From the NCBI GenBank assembly GCA_023433265.1, contig JAEZDR010000056.1:1-18690 (forward strand): DNA of 18,690 nt. The letters are read 5' to 3'. The notes under the pieces were generated by a model. The model worked only from the letters and a program-made list of their open reading frames with translations, did not search any database and had not been told where the DNA came from. Origin of the DNA: Bacteroidota bacterium. GTDB taxonomy: Bacteria > Bacteroidota > Bacteroidia > Chitinophagales > Chitinophagaceae. Below, one piece after another: positions 7,332 to 14,115 of this stretch (within the stretch, counting starts at the first letter, position 1; every line of letters begins with the position of its first letter). A program made the translations under genes and the position numbers.

Positions 7332-7399
7332 GTTTATGCTGTTTTACAACAGGAAATAATTAGGGGCGTAAGATAGGTAGAATGATGGCCTAAAGGCCG

Positions 7400-8131
7400 T
7401 TAAAAGTTTTTATCAATGATGTAGGGGAGCATTTTCCGCCAAGTACTCCAATCGTGCCTCACATCGTTGCCCCATACGCTCAATTCATGCCATATGCCTT
7501 TGTTCCATAGCACTTCTGAGAAGCGCCGGTTAGCTTCCGGATCTTCATAATCACCGCTGCCCGTATATATGTGAATATGATGGCTGGAACGTATTTTATC
7601 GAGGTACCATCCATCAGATAGGTTTTGGATGTAATGGTAAGGGCTGTTAAAGTAAACCTGCTCATCCCAGTATCCTTTTGTGTACTCGGTAAGGTCATAT
7701 ACGCCACTCATGCTAATAGCACCATTAATAATATCAGGACGTTTTAGAAAGAGGTTCATAGCGTGCAGCGCACCAAATGACGCGCCGCAGGTATAGATGA
7801 GCGTCTCGTTGCTAGTGTTGGTACGAATGAAGGGAATTACCTCATTAATTACATAATTGTTAAACTGGTTATGGCGGATAGCTTTATGTTCCGGTTGCAT
7901 TTCAGTATTCATCCAACTTTCGGTGTTGATACTGTTGATGCTAAAAACCTTCAGCTTTCCAGCATTGATGTGGGGAGCCAAACAGTCCATTAATTGAAAG
8001 CGTTCATATTCCAGGTAATCAGCCGCTGCAGTTGGAATAAGTAAAAGTGCAAAGCCGAAGTGTCCATAGCTTACAATTGGCATCTCTTTATCAAGTGCGG
8101 GGCTATACCAGCTGGTAATTTGTCTATTCAT
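7400..8131 (-). CDS. Putative esterase, alpha/beta-hydrolase fold
   Basis: A 243-residue protein of the PF00756 esterase type. The nucleophile elbow GASFGA contains Ser118; H226 in DVRHDW is the likely catalytic His, and D194 in GSGDYED is a plausible acid. The segment ISMSGVYDLTEY after the elbow matches the family. There is no signal peptide, so it is probably cytoplasmic. The substrate is unknown; relatives include S-formylglutathione hydrolase-like and siderophore or feruloyl esterases. It lies 68 nt upstream of the pseudouridine synthase gene on the same strand and may be co-transcribed with it. A short GGCC-TTTA-GGCC hairpin just after its stop lacks a T tract. Confidence 0.8.
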   Translation of the reverse strand: MNRQITSWYSPALDKEMPIVSYGHFGFALLLIPTAAADYLEYERFQLMDCLAPHINAGKLKVFSINSINTESWMNTEMQPEHKAIRHNQFNNYVINEVIPFIRTNTSNETLIYTCGASFGALHAMNLFLKRPDIINGAISMSGVYDLTEYTKGYWDEQVYFNSPYHYIQNLSDGWYLDKIRSSHHIHIYTGSGDYEDPEANRRFSEVLWNKGIWHELSVWGNDVRHDWSTWRKMLPYIIDKNF

Positions 8132-8148
8132 AAGTAGGTTGTCTGGTT

Positions 8149-8180
8149 TAAAAATAAATGAAATAGCCTTAATACGACAA
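8149..8180 (-). promoter_or_regulatory. Candidate promoter for the esterase gene
   Basis: On the minus strand, TTG (complement of 8178-8180) is followed after 21 nt by TATTTTTA (complement of 8149-8156), one base off TAnnTTTG. The position, about 18 nt upstream of the ATG, and the spacing fit. The last base of the box deviates, so confidence is limited. Confidence 0.4.
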
Positions 8181-8241
8181 TTTTTGCGAGCGCTTTTACC
8201 ATCTGAGCAAATGCTGTACCTTGCTTTTTTAAACTCAACCC

Positions 8242-8739
8242 ATGAACCTGATTGACCTTTTACTAATTATTATCATTTTTGGCTGTACCTGGCTTGGATT
8301 TCAAAAAGGGTTTTTGAAAGGATTAGTACAAGTCATCGTCATGTCCCTTGCCCTGGTAGCAGTGCTCGCCATGTATTCAGGCATACAATCCTTCATTCAC
8401 GATTATTTCCCTTCAGCAGCAGGATGGCTTTTTCCACTGGTAATTTTCGTTCTCTTTATCATTTGCCGTGTACTTATTGACTTACTTGTATGGCAAATTT
8501 TCGACAATCTTGAAAAAAACAAACGGGACAAGTGGAATATGCTCACCGGCTTTATTCCCGGCTTTTTTGTAGGGCTAATATGGGCAATATTAATAGTGTT
8601 CGTATTCGCAGGGTCTGAGTTTGAGAGCCTTCGCAAACAGGCAAACGATAGTAGCATAGCCAAAAGCCTATTGAAACCTGCCGGCTGGTTTGATATAACG
8701 CCCTATCATGGTGACAAGCTCAAGATAGAAGCGAATTAA
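8242..8739 (+). CDS. CvpA family membrane protein
   Basis: A 165-residue protein with about four membrane helices: roughly residues 4-20, 28-46, 60-80 and 105-125. The opening MNLIDLLLIIIIFGCTWLGF, with FQKGFLKGL after the first helix and the RVLIDLLVW segment in the third, matches the CvpA family. E. coli CvpA is needed for colicin V production, but the family is widespread and its general function is unsettled. The C-terminal 40 residues are hydrophilic. It is divergent from the esterase gene; I see no convincing TAnnTTTG box in the 110-nt gap on its own strand. The gene stands alone. Confidence 0.82.
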   Translation: MNLIDLLLIIIIFGCTWLGFQKGFLKGLVQVIVMSLALVAVLAMYSGIQSFIHDYFPSAAGWLFPLVIFVLFIICRVLIDLLVWQIFDNLEKNKRDKWNMLTGFIPGFFVGLIWAILIVFVFAGSEFESLRKQANDSSIAKSLLKPAGWFDITPYHGDKLKIEAN

Positions 8740-8798
8740 TGCGGCAACATTGTATAACATTTGCTGTTGAGGCGGCAATACTAGCGCAATAAAATGAG

Positions 8799-10307
8799 CT
8801 ACCTATTTGGCACCTTAAGTTCGAGATCGCGTTTAAGCATGCTTTCTCTTTGAGCTATAAGCCACGCCGTGTGGAATATAAACCTCACTCGCTTCTCCAT
8901 CAACGGGAAGTTTATTTTATCCACCGTATCACTGGGCTTGTGGTAATCAGCGTGCGTCCCATTAAAGTAAAAGATAATGGGCACGCCGTTCTTCGCAAAG
9001 TTATAGTGATCCGATCGATAGTAAAACCTGTTAGGATCACTTACATCTGTATATCGCCTGTCAAGTTCCATTTTAAAATATTGATTGGCACTGTCGGTTA
9101 TCGGTCTTAAATCGCTGCTAAGTTTATCGTCACCTATAACATATACGTAGTTTAAAGAATCACCCTGGTATTTTGGATCGATTCGGCCTACCATATCGAT
9201 GTTGAGATTTACGGTGGTTTTGCCAAGTGGGAAGAGGGGGTTGTTTGCATAAAAATCGGAACCTAGCAACCCCTTTTCCTCTCCTGATACTGCCATAAAC
9301 AAAATGCTACGGCGCGGGGCTAAAGCTTCTTTTTTTGCCTGCGCAAAAGCTTCGGCAATTTCTATCACAGATGCAGTACCCGAACCATCATCGTCCGCTC
9401 CATGGTAGATAGCGCCATCGCGCATGCCAAGGTGATCATAATGCGCAGTAATGACCAGATACTCATCCTTTTTATCGGACCCCTCCAGCAAACCAACTAT
9501 GTTGCTGCTATTGAGGGTCAGCGTTTCTTTATTCACCTGCAACTTCAAATCAGTTTTATAGATGCCCGGTTTTACCACAAGCAGGTCTTTGAAGGATTTT
9601 AGACCCACCGTAAGAATAGAAGCCGCTGCCCGATAACTAATGTTTGCTACTATAAAATTGCCATTGTTTCTGCGCGTGTAAAGACCCGATTTACCCAGGG
9701 AAGAACTCCTGCTTGGAAAGTTGCGCGTAACCATCAATACTCCCTTTGCTCCTCTTAGGCGGGCTGCTGCAATTTTTGACTGCGTGCCTGCAGGGCCTAT
9801 CCATCTGAGTGCTGAAGTTTTATCAATGTCTGCCGGATGGCCCTCTACAATTATCACCCACCTGTCTTTTACATCAATATCCTGATAATCATTAGTCGCG
9901 CTGTCAACCATTCCAAACCCCGCAAACACAACTTCCGAAACCTGTACCGTTCCTGTATTTACAAAGCCGGGTGACAGTGCAAAATGCCTATCGAGCGCAA
10001 ACTGTGCCCCATATACGGTCATCGCTGCCGACGCAAGCGAATCCTGGTACAATGTCCAATACTGTCGGTAACTACCGTTGTTGGCCGGAGAAAGACCTAT
10101 CTGCCTAAAGCGCTCTTCAATAAATACTGCGGCTTTACGTTCCCCTTCCGTTGCGGTTTCCCTGCCTTCCATAGCCGGCGAGGCCAGTACTTCTAATTTT
10201 TCCTTAAGCTCGCGGGCATGTATGGAATTTACATACCGCGTTACATCTGTTTGGGCATGACAGAAACTACAAAGAAGCAACGCTCCGGGGAGTACCAGTT
10301 TTTTCAT
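8799..10307 (-). CDS. Secreted M28-family zinc metallopeptidase with PA domain
   Basis: A 502-residue exported peptidase. Residues 1-19 form a signal peptide (MKKLVLPGALLLCSFCHAQ), most likely cut before Q19 or T20. A protease-associated (PA) domain lies at about 115-200. The M28 zinc site is complete: H289 (TAHYDH), D306 (GADDDGSG), base E343 and ligand E344 (SGEEKG), D371 (NIDMVG), H434 (RSDHYNF). All predicted metal ligands are present, so activity as an aminopeptidase or carboxypeptidase is likely, in the periplasm or outer surface. There is no T9SS C-terminal domain. It follows rpiB by 14 nt on the same strand and is probably co-transcribed. Confidence 0.92.
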   Translation of the reverse strand: MKKLVLPGALLLCSFCHAQTDVTRYVNSIHARELKEKLEVLASPAMEGRETATEGERKAAVFIEERFRQIGLSPANNGSYRQYWTLYQDSLASAAMTVYGAQFALDRHFALSPGFVNTGTVQVSEVVFAGFGMVDSATNDYQDIDVKDRWVIIVEGHPADIDKTSALRWIGPAGTQSKIAAARLRGAKGVLMVTRNFPSRSSSLGKSGLYTRRNNGNFIVANISYRAAASILTVGLKSFKDLLVVKPGIYKTDLKLQVNKETLTLNSSNIVGLLEGSDKKDEYLVITAHYDHLGMRDGAIYHGADDDGSGTASVIEIAEAFAQAKKEALAPRRSILFMAVSGEEKGLLGSDFYANNPLFPLGKTTVNLNIDMVGRIDPKYQGDSLNYVYVIGDDKLSSDLRPITDSANQYFKMELDRRYTDVSDPNRFYYRSDHYNFAKNGVPIIFYFNGTHADYHKPSDTVDKINFPLMEKRVRFIFHTAWLIAQRESMLKRDLELKVPNR

Positions 10308-10321
10308 CGTAATTTGAATTA

Positions 10322-10774
10322 TTAGCAGGAAATCTTGTTAACCCTTTTTTCATGGCGTCCGCCTTCGAATGAAGTTTCCATGAAATTACTCAACATCTCT
10401 ATACATGCGTTTAGTGAAGCGAAGCGTGCAGGCATGCAAATGATGTTTGCGTTGTTATGTTGCCTGGCAAGTTTTGCAATTTCAGGTTGCCAGCACAAAG
10501 CAGCTCTTATGCCCTGGTGTTTATTTGCTGTAATGGCCACTCCATTTGCAGAGCCACAAATTAGTATCCCAAATCCTGCTTCTCTATTTTCAACTGCAAG
10601 TGCAACCGGATGAGCAAAATCGGGAAAATCAACTGAGTCTGCTGAAAATGTCCCTTTGTCTGCTACCGAATATCCTTTTTGCTGCAACCATGCTGCTATT
10701 GCCTCCTTGTATTCGAAGCCAGCGTGGTCAGCTCCAATGGCGATTGGCTTAGCAAGGTCAAATGAATTTTGCAT
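10322..10774 (-). CDS. rpiB: Ribose 5-phosphate isomerase B
   Basis: A 150-residue RpiB/LacAB-type isomerase that interconverts ribose 5-phosphate and ribulose 5-phosphate in the pentose phosphate pathway. It shows the N-terminal IGADHAGFEYK (13-23), the active-site Cys73 in ICGSANGVAITANK, and the H106 region LARQHNNANI. The CGSANG form, rather than the CGTGIG of the E. coli protein, is a known variant in some bacteria. The ATG at 10774 is supported by the length and by a TAnnTTTG box 4 nt upstream. TatC is encoded 32 nt upstream and the M28 peptidase 14 nt downstream. Confidence 0.93.
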   Translation of the reverse strand: MQNSFDLAKPIAIGADHAGFEYKEAIAAWLQQKGYSVADKGTFSADSVDFPDFAHPVALAVENREAGFGILICGSANGVAITANKHQGIRAALCWQPEIAKLARQHNNANIICMPARFASLNACIEMLSNFMETSFEGGRHEKRVNKISC

Positions 10775-10778
10775 GGAA

Positions 10779-10786
10779 CAAACCTA
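10779..10786 (-). promoter_or_regulatory. TAnnTTTG box directly upstream of rpiB
   Basis: On the minus strand TAGGTTTG matches the -7 consensus exactly and ends 4 nt before the rpiB ATG. No TTG is found at the expected -33 distance; that stretch is AT-rich. If used, transcription would start at or near the ATG, giving a leaderless mRNA. It could be chance, since rpiB can also be read through from tatC. Confidence 0.4.
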
Positions 10787-10806
10787 AGGATAATTTAATT
10801 TACCTA

Positions 10807-11667
10807 TTAGCTCCACTCCTTTAGCTCTTTCTGTTGCTCTTCTTTGTAAACTTTGGCAGAAATAAGAATGCTTGCTTGGTAGAGCATAAAAAGTGGGATA
10901 AATACCAACATTTGGCTAATCCAATCGGGGCTCGGAGTAATTACTGCTGCTACAACCAGGATGATGACGATGGCCCATTTGCGGCTTTCTTTCAATAACG
11001 TTGGAGTTACAATACCGAGACGGGTGAGAACATAACTAACGACGGGTAACTGGAATGCAAGGCCGCATCCAAGGGTAATATTGATAAGGTTGTCGAGATA
11101 ATCGCTTAATGCGGGCCTTGTGTCCAACAATTGCGCGGACCCCAGCGTGTAATTCCCAAGAAAGTTGAAAGTAAAGGGCGCGAGTATAAAGAACCCAAAG
11201 GAAACACCCAGGAAAAAGAAAAAAGAAATCCAAATGATGGCGAATCGGGAGGTATTTAGCTCTTTTGGTTTCAACGCAGGCTTAATAAAACGCCAGAGTT
11301 CGAACAATAGGTATGGAAAAGCAAGGAGTGCTCCGCCAAAAAAACCAATTGAAATGCTGCTCATGAACTGCCCACCAAAGCTTGTTGTTTGCATCTTTAC
11401 CTGTATCGGCGGCATGCAAAGGGCATCGCCAAGGTGTGCCCACCGGCTAAACTCACACATCGCCTTATACGATACAAAGTCAGGGTTAATGGGACCGGCA
11501 ATTATGTTATCGAACACCCAATCTATCTTGATAAAAATGGCTATAGCACACATAACGACGGCAATCATCATTCGAATGATATGCCACCGAAGGGCCTCAA
11601 GATGATCTATAAAAGTCATCTCCGCCTTTGTATTATCATCTCCCCTTGAAAATAGCCTGCGCACCAT
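10807..11667 (-). CDS. tatC: Twin-arginine translocase subunit TatC
   Basis: A 286-residue polytopic protein that forms the Tat receptor for folded proteins with RR signal peptides. TFIDHLEALRWHI (18-30) is the signature N-terminal motif, FELWRFIKPALKPKE (122-136) is the conserved first cytoplasmic loop, and ITPSPDWISQ (243-252) belongs to the last helices. Six membrane segments can be drawn. At the site of the conserved E. coli E170, the sequence is GLAFQLP with Gln206. An enlarged first periplasmic loop holds two cysteines (71 and 84). A TTG five codons upstream (11682) overlaps the -7 box, so the ATG at 11667 is chosen. No tatA is seen in the window. Confidence 0.95.
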   Translation of the reverse strand: MVRRLFSRGDDNTKAEMTFIDHLEALRWHIIRMMIAVVMCAIAIFIKIDWVFDNIIAGPINPDFVSYKAMCEFSRWAHLGDALCMPPIQVKMQTTSFGGQFMSSISIGFFGGALLAFPYLLFELWRFIKPALKPKELNTSRFAIIWISFFFFLGVSFGFFILAPFTFNFLGNYTLGSAQLLDTRPALSDYLDNLINITLGCGLAFQLPVVSYVLTRLGIVTPTLLKESRKWAIVIILVVAAVITPSPDWISQMLVFIPLFMLYQASILISAKVYKEEQQKELKEWS

Positions 11668-11679
11668 TGTAAAGAGCGG

Positions 11680-11707
11680 CAAAGTTAAAGGGACGGCTGC
11701 AAATCAA
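11680..11707 (-). promoter_or_regulatory. Promoter for tatC
   Basis: On the minus strand TTG (complement of 11705-11707), 17 nt, then TAACTTTG (complement of 11680-11687): full match to the Bacteroidota consensus. The box ends 12 nt before the ATG at 11667, giving a very short leader, and it excludes the in-frame TTG at 11682 as start. It lies in the short gap after the CorC/HlyC-type gene. Confidence 0.68.
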
Positions 11708-11715
11708 GCCTTATA

Positions 11716-12975
11716 TTAACGAAGGATACGGAGTTTTACGGTCTCAATCCTTGTATCGCCTACACTTAACACATTGAATTCGTATCGTCCAATGATAATC
11801 CTTTCCTTAAGTTTTGGGATAGACTCGTGCGCATTGATAATATAACCACTTAAGGTCTCAGACTCGTCTTCAGGGAACTCCAGTTCATATTTTTCTTTTA
11901 AATAGTCCAATTCCATTCTGCCAGAGAAGATGTATTCATCTTCCGACAATTGCTTTTCTATCAGGTCTTCTGTATCGTACTCGTCTTTTATTTCTCCAAA
12001 TATCTCTTCCAGAGCGTCTTCCATCGTCACAATGCCTGAAGTTCCCCCAAACTCGTCAATAACCCAGGCAATTGATTTTCGTTCCCGGGTTAGTCGTTTG
12101 ATAAGATCCATGGCGCTCATACTTTCTGAAACAACTGGTATGGTAAGTAGGATATTTGTGATATTGTCGGGGCGTTTAAAAAGGTCGAGTTGGTGTACGT
12201 AGCCTACGATGTTGTCTATGTTGTTCTCATAAACTACTATTCGGGTTAACTTGGTCTCAATAAACCGCTTACGAAGCTCGGCTATGGAAATACTTTTCTC
12301 CACAGCCTCAATTTCTGTACGGGGCACCAGGCATTCTCTCACTTTTACGTTTGGAAGCAGTAAGGCATTCTCAAACAACTCGGCATTCAGTTCCTGGTTT
12401 TCATCTGCAGTTTCCGCTGATTGCTGAAAATAATGCTCAAGATCTACTTTAGAATAAGCTTCGTCCCGGTCTTTGATTTTAATATCAAAAAACAGGTCAA
12501 GCATCCTCCTCGAAAGTCCAAGAAACACCCGGGCAGCAGGATAGAAAATAGAATGAAAAAAGCTCATGAGCGGAGCAGAAGATATCAATACCGAATCGGC
12601 CCTTGACCTGAACACCGCTTTCGGAATAAACTCACCAAACATCAGCACTATGAACGTAGACAGTAGTGTGTCTAGCACCAACTGGAGATATTCGTTCTCC
12701 ACTCCCAATGGCTTCCATAACGAAACCGTCATTAACTGACTGAAAAGCAAGCCATATATAACGAGGAAAAGATTTACTCCTATGAGTGAGGTGCCAAGAA
12801 ACTTAGCCGGCGATTCTATAAACCTACCAATAATTATCCCGCTATTGCTCCCTTGCTTCTTTTTCAGCTCAAGGTTCAGGCGGTTTGCGGAGAAAAAGGC
12901 GATTTCAATTCCGGAAAAGAATCCAATAAAAACCAGTGTAACGATAATGAGTGCTATGGTGTCCACCAGGGTCAT
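11716..12975 (-). CDS. CorC/HlyC (DUF21-CBS) family membrane protein, hemolysin-like; possible GldE
   Basis: A 419-residue protein from the ATG at 12975. The N-terminal DUF21/CNNM membrane domain has about three to four helices (residues 5-25, 60-85, 97-115, 128-150) and the signature GEFIPKA (114-120). A CBS pair spans about 215-330, with the typical IAWVIDEFGGTSGIVTMEDALEEIFGEI-type segment split here between residues 302 and 329. A CorC_HlyC C-terminal domain ends the protein (about 345-415). The family is linked to divalent cation transport or tolerance; in gliding Bacteroidota a paralogue is called GldE, and I cannot separate the two. An in-frame GTG at 13023 would add 16 residues that do not look like family sequence. 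The gene ends 48 nt before tatC begins. Confidence 0.88.
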   Translation of the reverse strand: MTLVDTIALIIVTLVFIGFFSGIEIAFFSANRLNLELKKKQGSNSGIIIGRFIESPAKFLGTSLIGVNLFLVIYGLLFSQLMTVSLWKPLGVENEYLQLVLDTLLSTFIVLMFGEFIPKAVFRSRADSVLISSAPLMSFFHSIFYPAARVFLGLSRRMLDLFFDIKIKDRDEAYSKVDLEHYFQQSAETADENQELNAELFENALLLPNVKVRECLVPRTEIEAVEKSISIAELRKRFIETKLTRIVVYENNIDNIVGYVHQLDLFKRPDNITNILLTIPVVSESMSAMDLIKRLTRERKSIAWVIDEFGGTSGIVTMEDALEEIFGEIKDEYDTEDLIEKQLSEDEYIFSGRMELDYLKEKYELEFPEDESETLSGYIINAHESIPKLKERIIIGRYEFNVLSVGDTRIETVKLRILR

Positions 12976-13019
12976 AATGTGAAGATAGGAAATAGTAGAA
13001 TTTATTAAAGCATACTTAG

Positions 13020-13035
13020 GCACGCATTTTCGTGC
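13020..13035. repeat. Inverted repeat between divergent genes
   Basis: GCACG at 13020-13024 and CGTGC at 13031-13035 form a perfect 5-bp dyad with a 6-nt spacer (CATTTT). It lies in the 82-nt gap between the divergent CorC/HlyC-type and DUF488 genes, where neither strand shows a full TAnnTTTG box. It could be an operator, but a 5-bp dyad may occur by chance. Confidence 0.3.
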
Positions 13036-13057
13036 TTGAATCCACTACCTCAAATAC

Positions 13058-13576
13058 ATGCCTAAAGAAATTTGGACAATAGGACATTCAACAAGAACAC
13101 TTGAGGATTTTATTACCATTCTACAAGCTCATAATATCAAGACGCTGGCAGACGTGAGGCATTTTCCAGGTTCTAAGAAGTATCCACATTTCAATAAGGA
13201 CGCCTTGCAGGAAAGCCTGCCAAAGCATGGTATTAGTTATGTTCATCTTGTGAGGCTAGGCGGCAGAAGAAAACAGGATAAGGATGCACCCGACAATGAC
13301 TGGAAGCACCCAGCTTTTAAAGCCTATGCACAATACATGCAAACGGAAGAATTTGAACAGGGTGTACAAAGACTAGCTGAGAAAGCCGAACTAGAGCCTG
13401 TAGCCTTCATGTGTTCTGAAGCTGTTTGGTGGAGATGTCATAGGGGGTTAATAGCCGACTACATGAAAGCAACAGGATGGACAGTCTTGCACATTCAATC
13501 GGCCGGGAAACCAAAAGAACACCCATATACTGCTCCTGCGGTTGTAAAAAACGGAGTTGTGCGTTATAGAAAGTAA
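13058..13576 (+). CDS. DUF488 family protein
   Basis: A 172-residue protein of the DUF488 family. It has the N-terminal IWTIGHSTRTLEDF, DVRHFPGSKKYPHF (32-45), LGGRRK (67-72), and the cysteine motif MCSEAVWWRCHRG with C119 and C127. These are the conserved features of the family, which has no settled biochemical function, although the Cys/His/Arg cluster hints at an enzyme or metal site. The ATG at 13058 gives the canonical family start. It is divergent from the CorC/HlyC-type gene and 115 nt upstream of an unrecognised small gene. Confidence 0.88.
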   Translation: MPKEIWTIGHSTRTLEDFITILQAHNIKTLADVRHFPGSKKYPHFNKDALQESLPKHGISYVHLVRLGGRRKQDKDAPDNDWKHPAFKAYAQYMQTEEFEQGVQRLAEKAELEPVAFMCSEAVWWRCHRGLIADYMKATGWTVLHIQSAGKPKEHPYTAPAVVKNGVVRYRK

Positions 13577-13691
13577 TAAAAATCATGAAATCGCGCACTG
13601 GCATCGATTCCGTAACTATAAAGGCCATAGCTTAAGTTGGTAACGTTAACTTAACATTGCGGAGCGAACTTTGGAGCCTGAAAAACACTGT

Positions 13692-14015
13692 ATGGCTTTC
13701 CAGATAACAAATAGAACAAACGATGTTGTTGCTTACGTTGTAAAGAACATTGTAATGAATAAACAGCTTTCTGAAGTAATTGGAGTAGTGCTGGGAGGGT
13801 TTGTTTATAATAAGGAAAGCGAACTAACGGGACATGTCGCCAACAATAAGATCATTGATCCAAGGGGATTTATAATAGGCAACCTGGAAGTGGCAGAACA
13901 ACCGGCACATATCACGAACATGCTACTTATGGAGGCATGGGATCTCATCCAGGGCATCAGCAACCATAGCTGCACCTGGGTTGAACAAAAGCAGCAATGG
14001 GCTATTGGCGCATAA
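13692..14015 (+). CDS. Small glycine/beta-rich hypothetical protein
   Basis: I do not recognise this 107-residue protein. No signal peptide or membrane helix is visible, so it is probably cytoplasmic. Residues 30-65 show a repeated short pattern: GGFVYN, then TGHVAN, then GFIIGN, spaced by 6-13 polar residues. This looks like short beta hairpins of a small repeat-built beta fold. The C-terminal half is more mixed (LLMEAWDLIQ looks helical) and contains two Trp residues in the last 17 positions. I use the ATG at 13692; a TTG at 13671 would add 7 residues. The near-match GAACTTTG at 13666-13673 could be its -7 box. A perfect hairpin follows 49 nt after the stop, which supports a real expressed gene. 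Confidence 0.62.
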   Translation: MAFQITNRTNDVVAYVVKNIVMNKQLSEVIGVVLGGFVYNKESELTGHVANNKIIDPRGFIIGNLEVAEQPAHITNMLLMEAWDLIQGISNHSCTWVEQKQQWAIGA

Positions 14016-14064
14016 GGATGAGTTCGCCGCTTTAGAACAAATGTTTGAAAAAGAGTTTATAATA

Positions 14065-14090
14065 GAACTGCCCGCATCAGCGGGCAGTTC
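14065..14090. terminator. Hairpin terminator between convergent genes
   Basis: A perfect 11-bp GC-rich stem (14065-14075 with 14080-14090, GAACTGCCCGC against GCGGGCAGTTC) has a 4-nt ATCA loop. It lies between the stop of the small plus-strand gene (14015) and the stop of the minus-strand T9SS gene (14116), so it probably serves both. T tracts are short: ACGTTTT on the plus side, and on the minus side a T run only about 12 nt away. Confidence 0.72.
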
Positions 14091-14115
14091 ACGTTTTGAA
14101 ACTAAACCATGCCTA

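Noticed and set aside
6852..7376. 174-codon open frame on the plus strand opposite the pseudouridine synthase
   Set aside because: It lies antisense to a well-supported gene, its translation is Phe/Leu-rich low-quality sequence from the complement of Lys-rich codons, and no domain is seen.
7387..7398. GGCC-TAAA-GGCC hairpin as terminator of the esterase gene
   Set aside because: The stem is only 4 bp and no T tract follows on the minus strand.
11165..11605. 146-codon plus-strand open frame over tatC
   Set aside because: It is the complement of strongly conserved TatC sequence and shows no recognisable domain or start signal.
11668..11682. TTG start for tatC adding five residues
   Set aside because: The codon overlaps the TAACTTTG promoter box, so it could not be in the mRNA from that promoter.
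13641..13655. Three TAAC direct repeats upstream of the small gene
   Set aside because: Four-base repeats in AT-rich DNA are expected by chance and the spacing is irregular.
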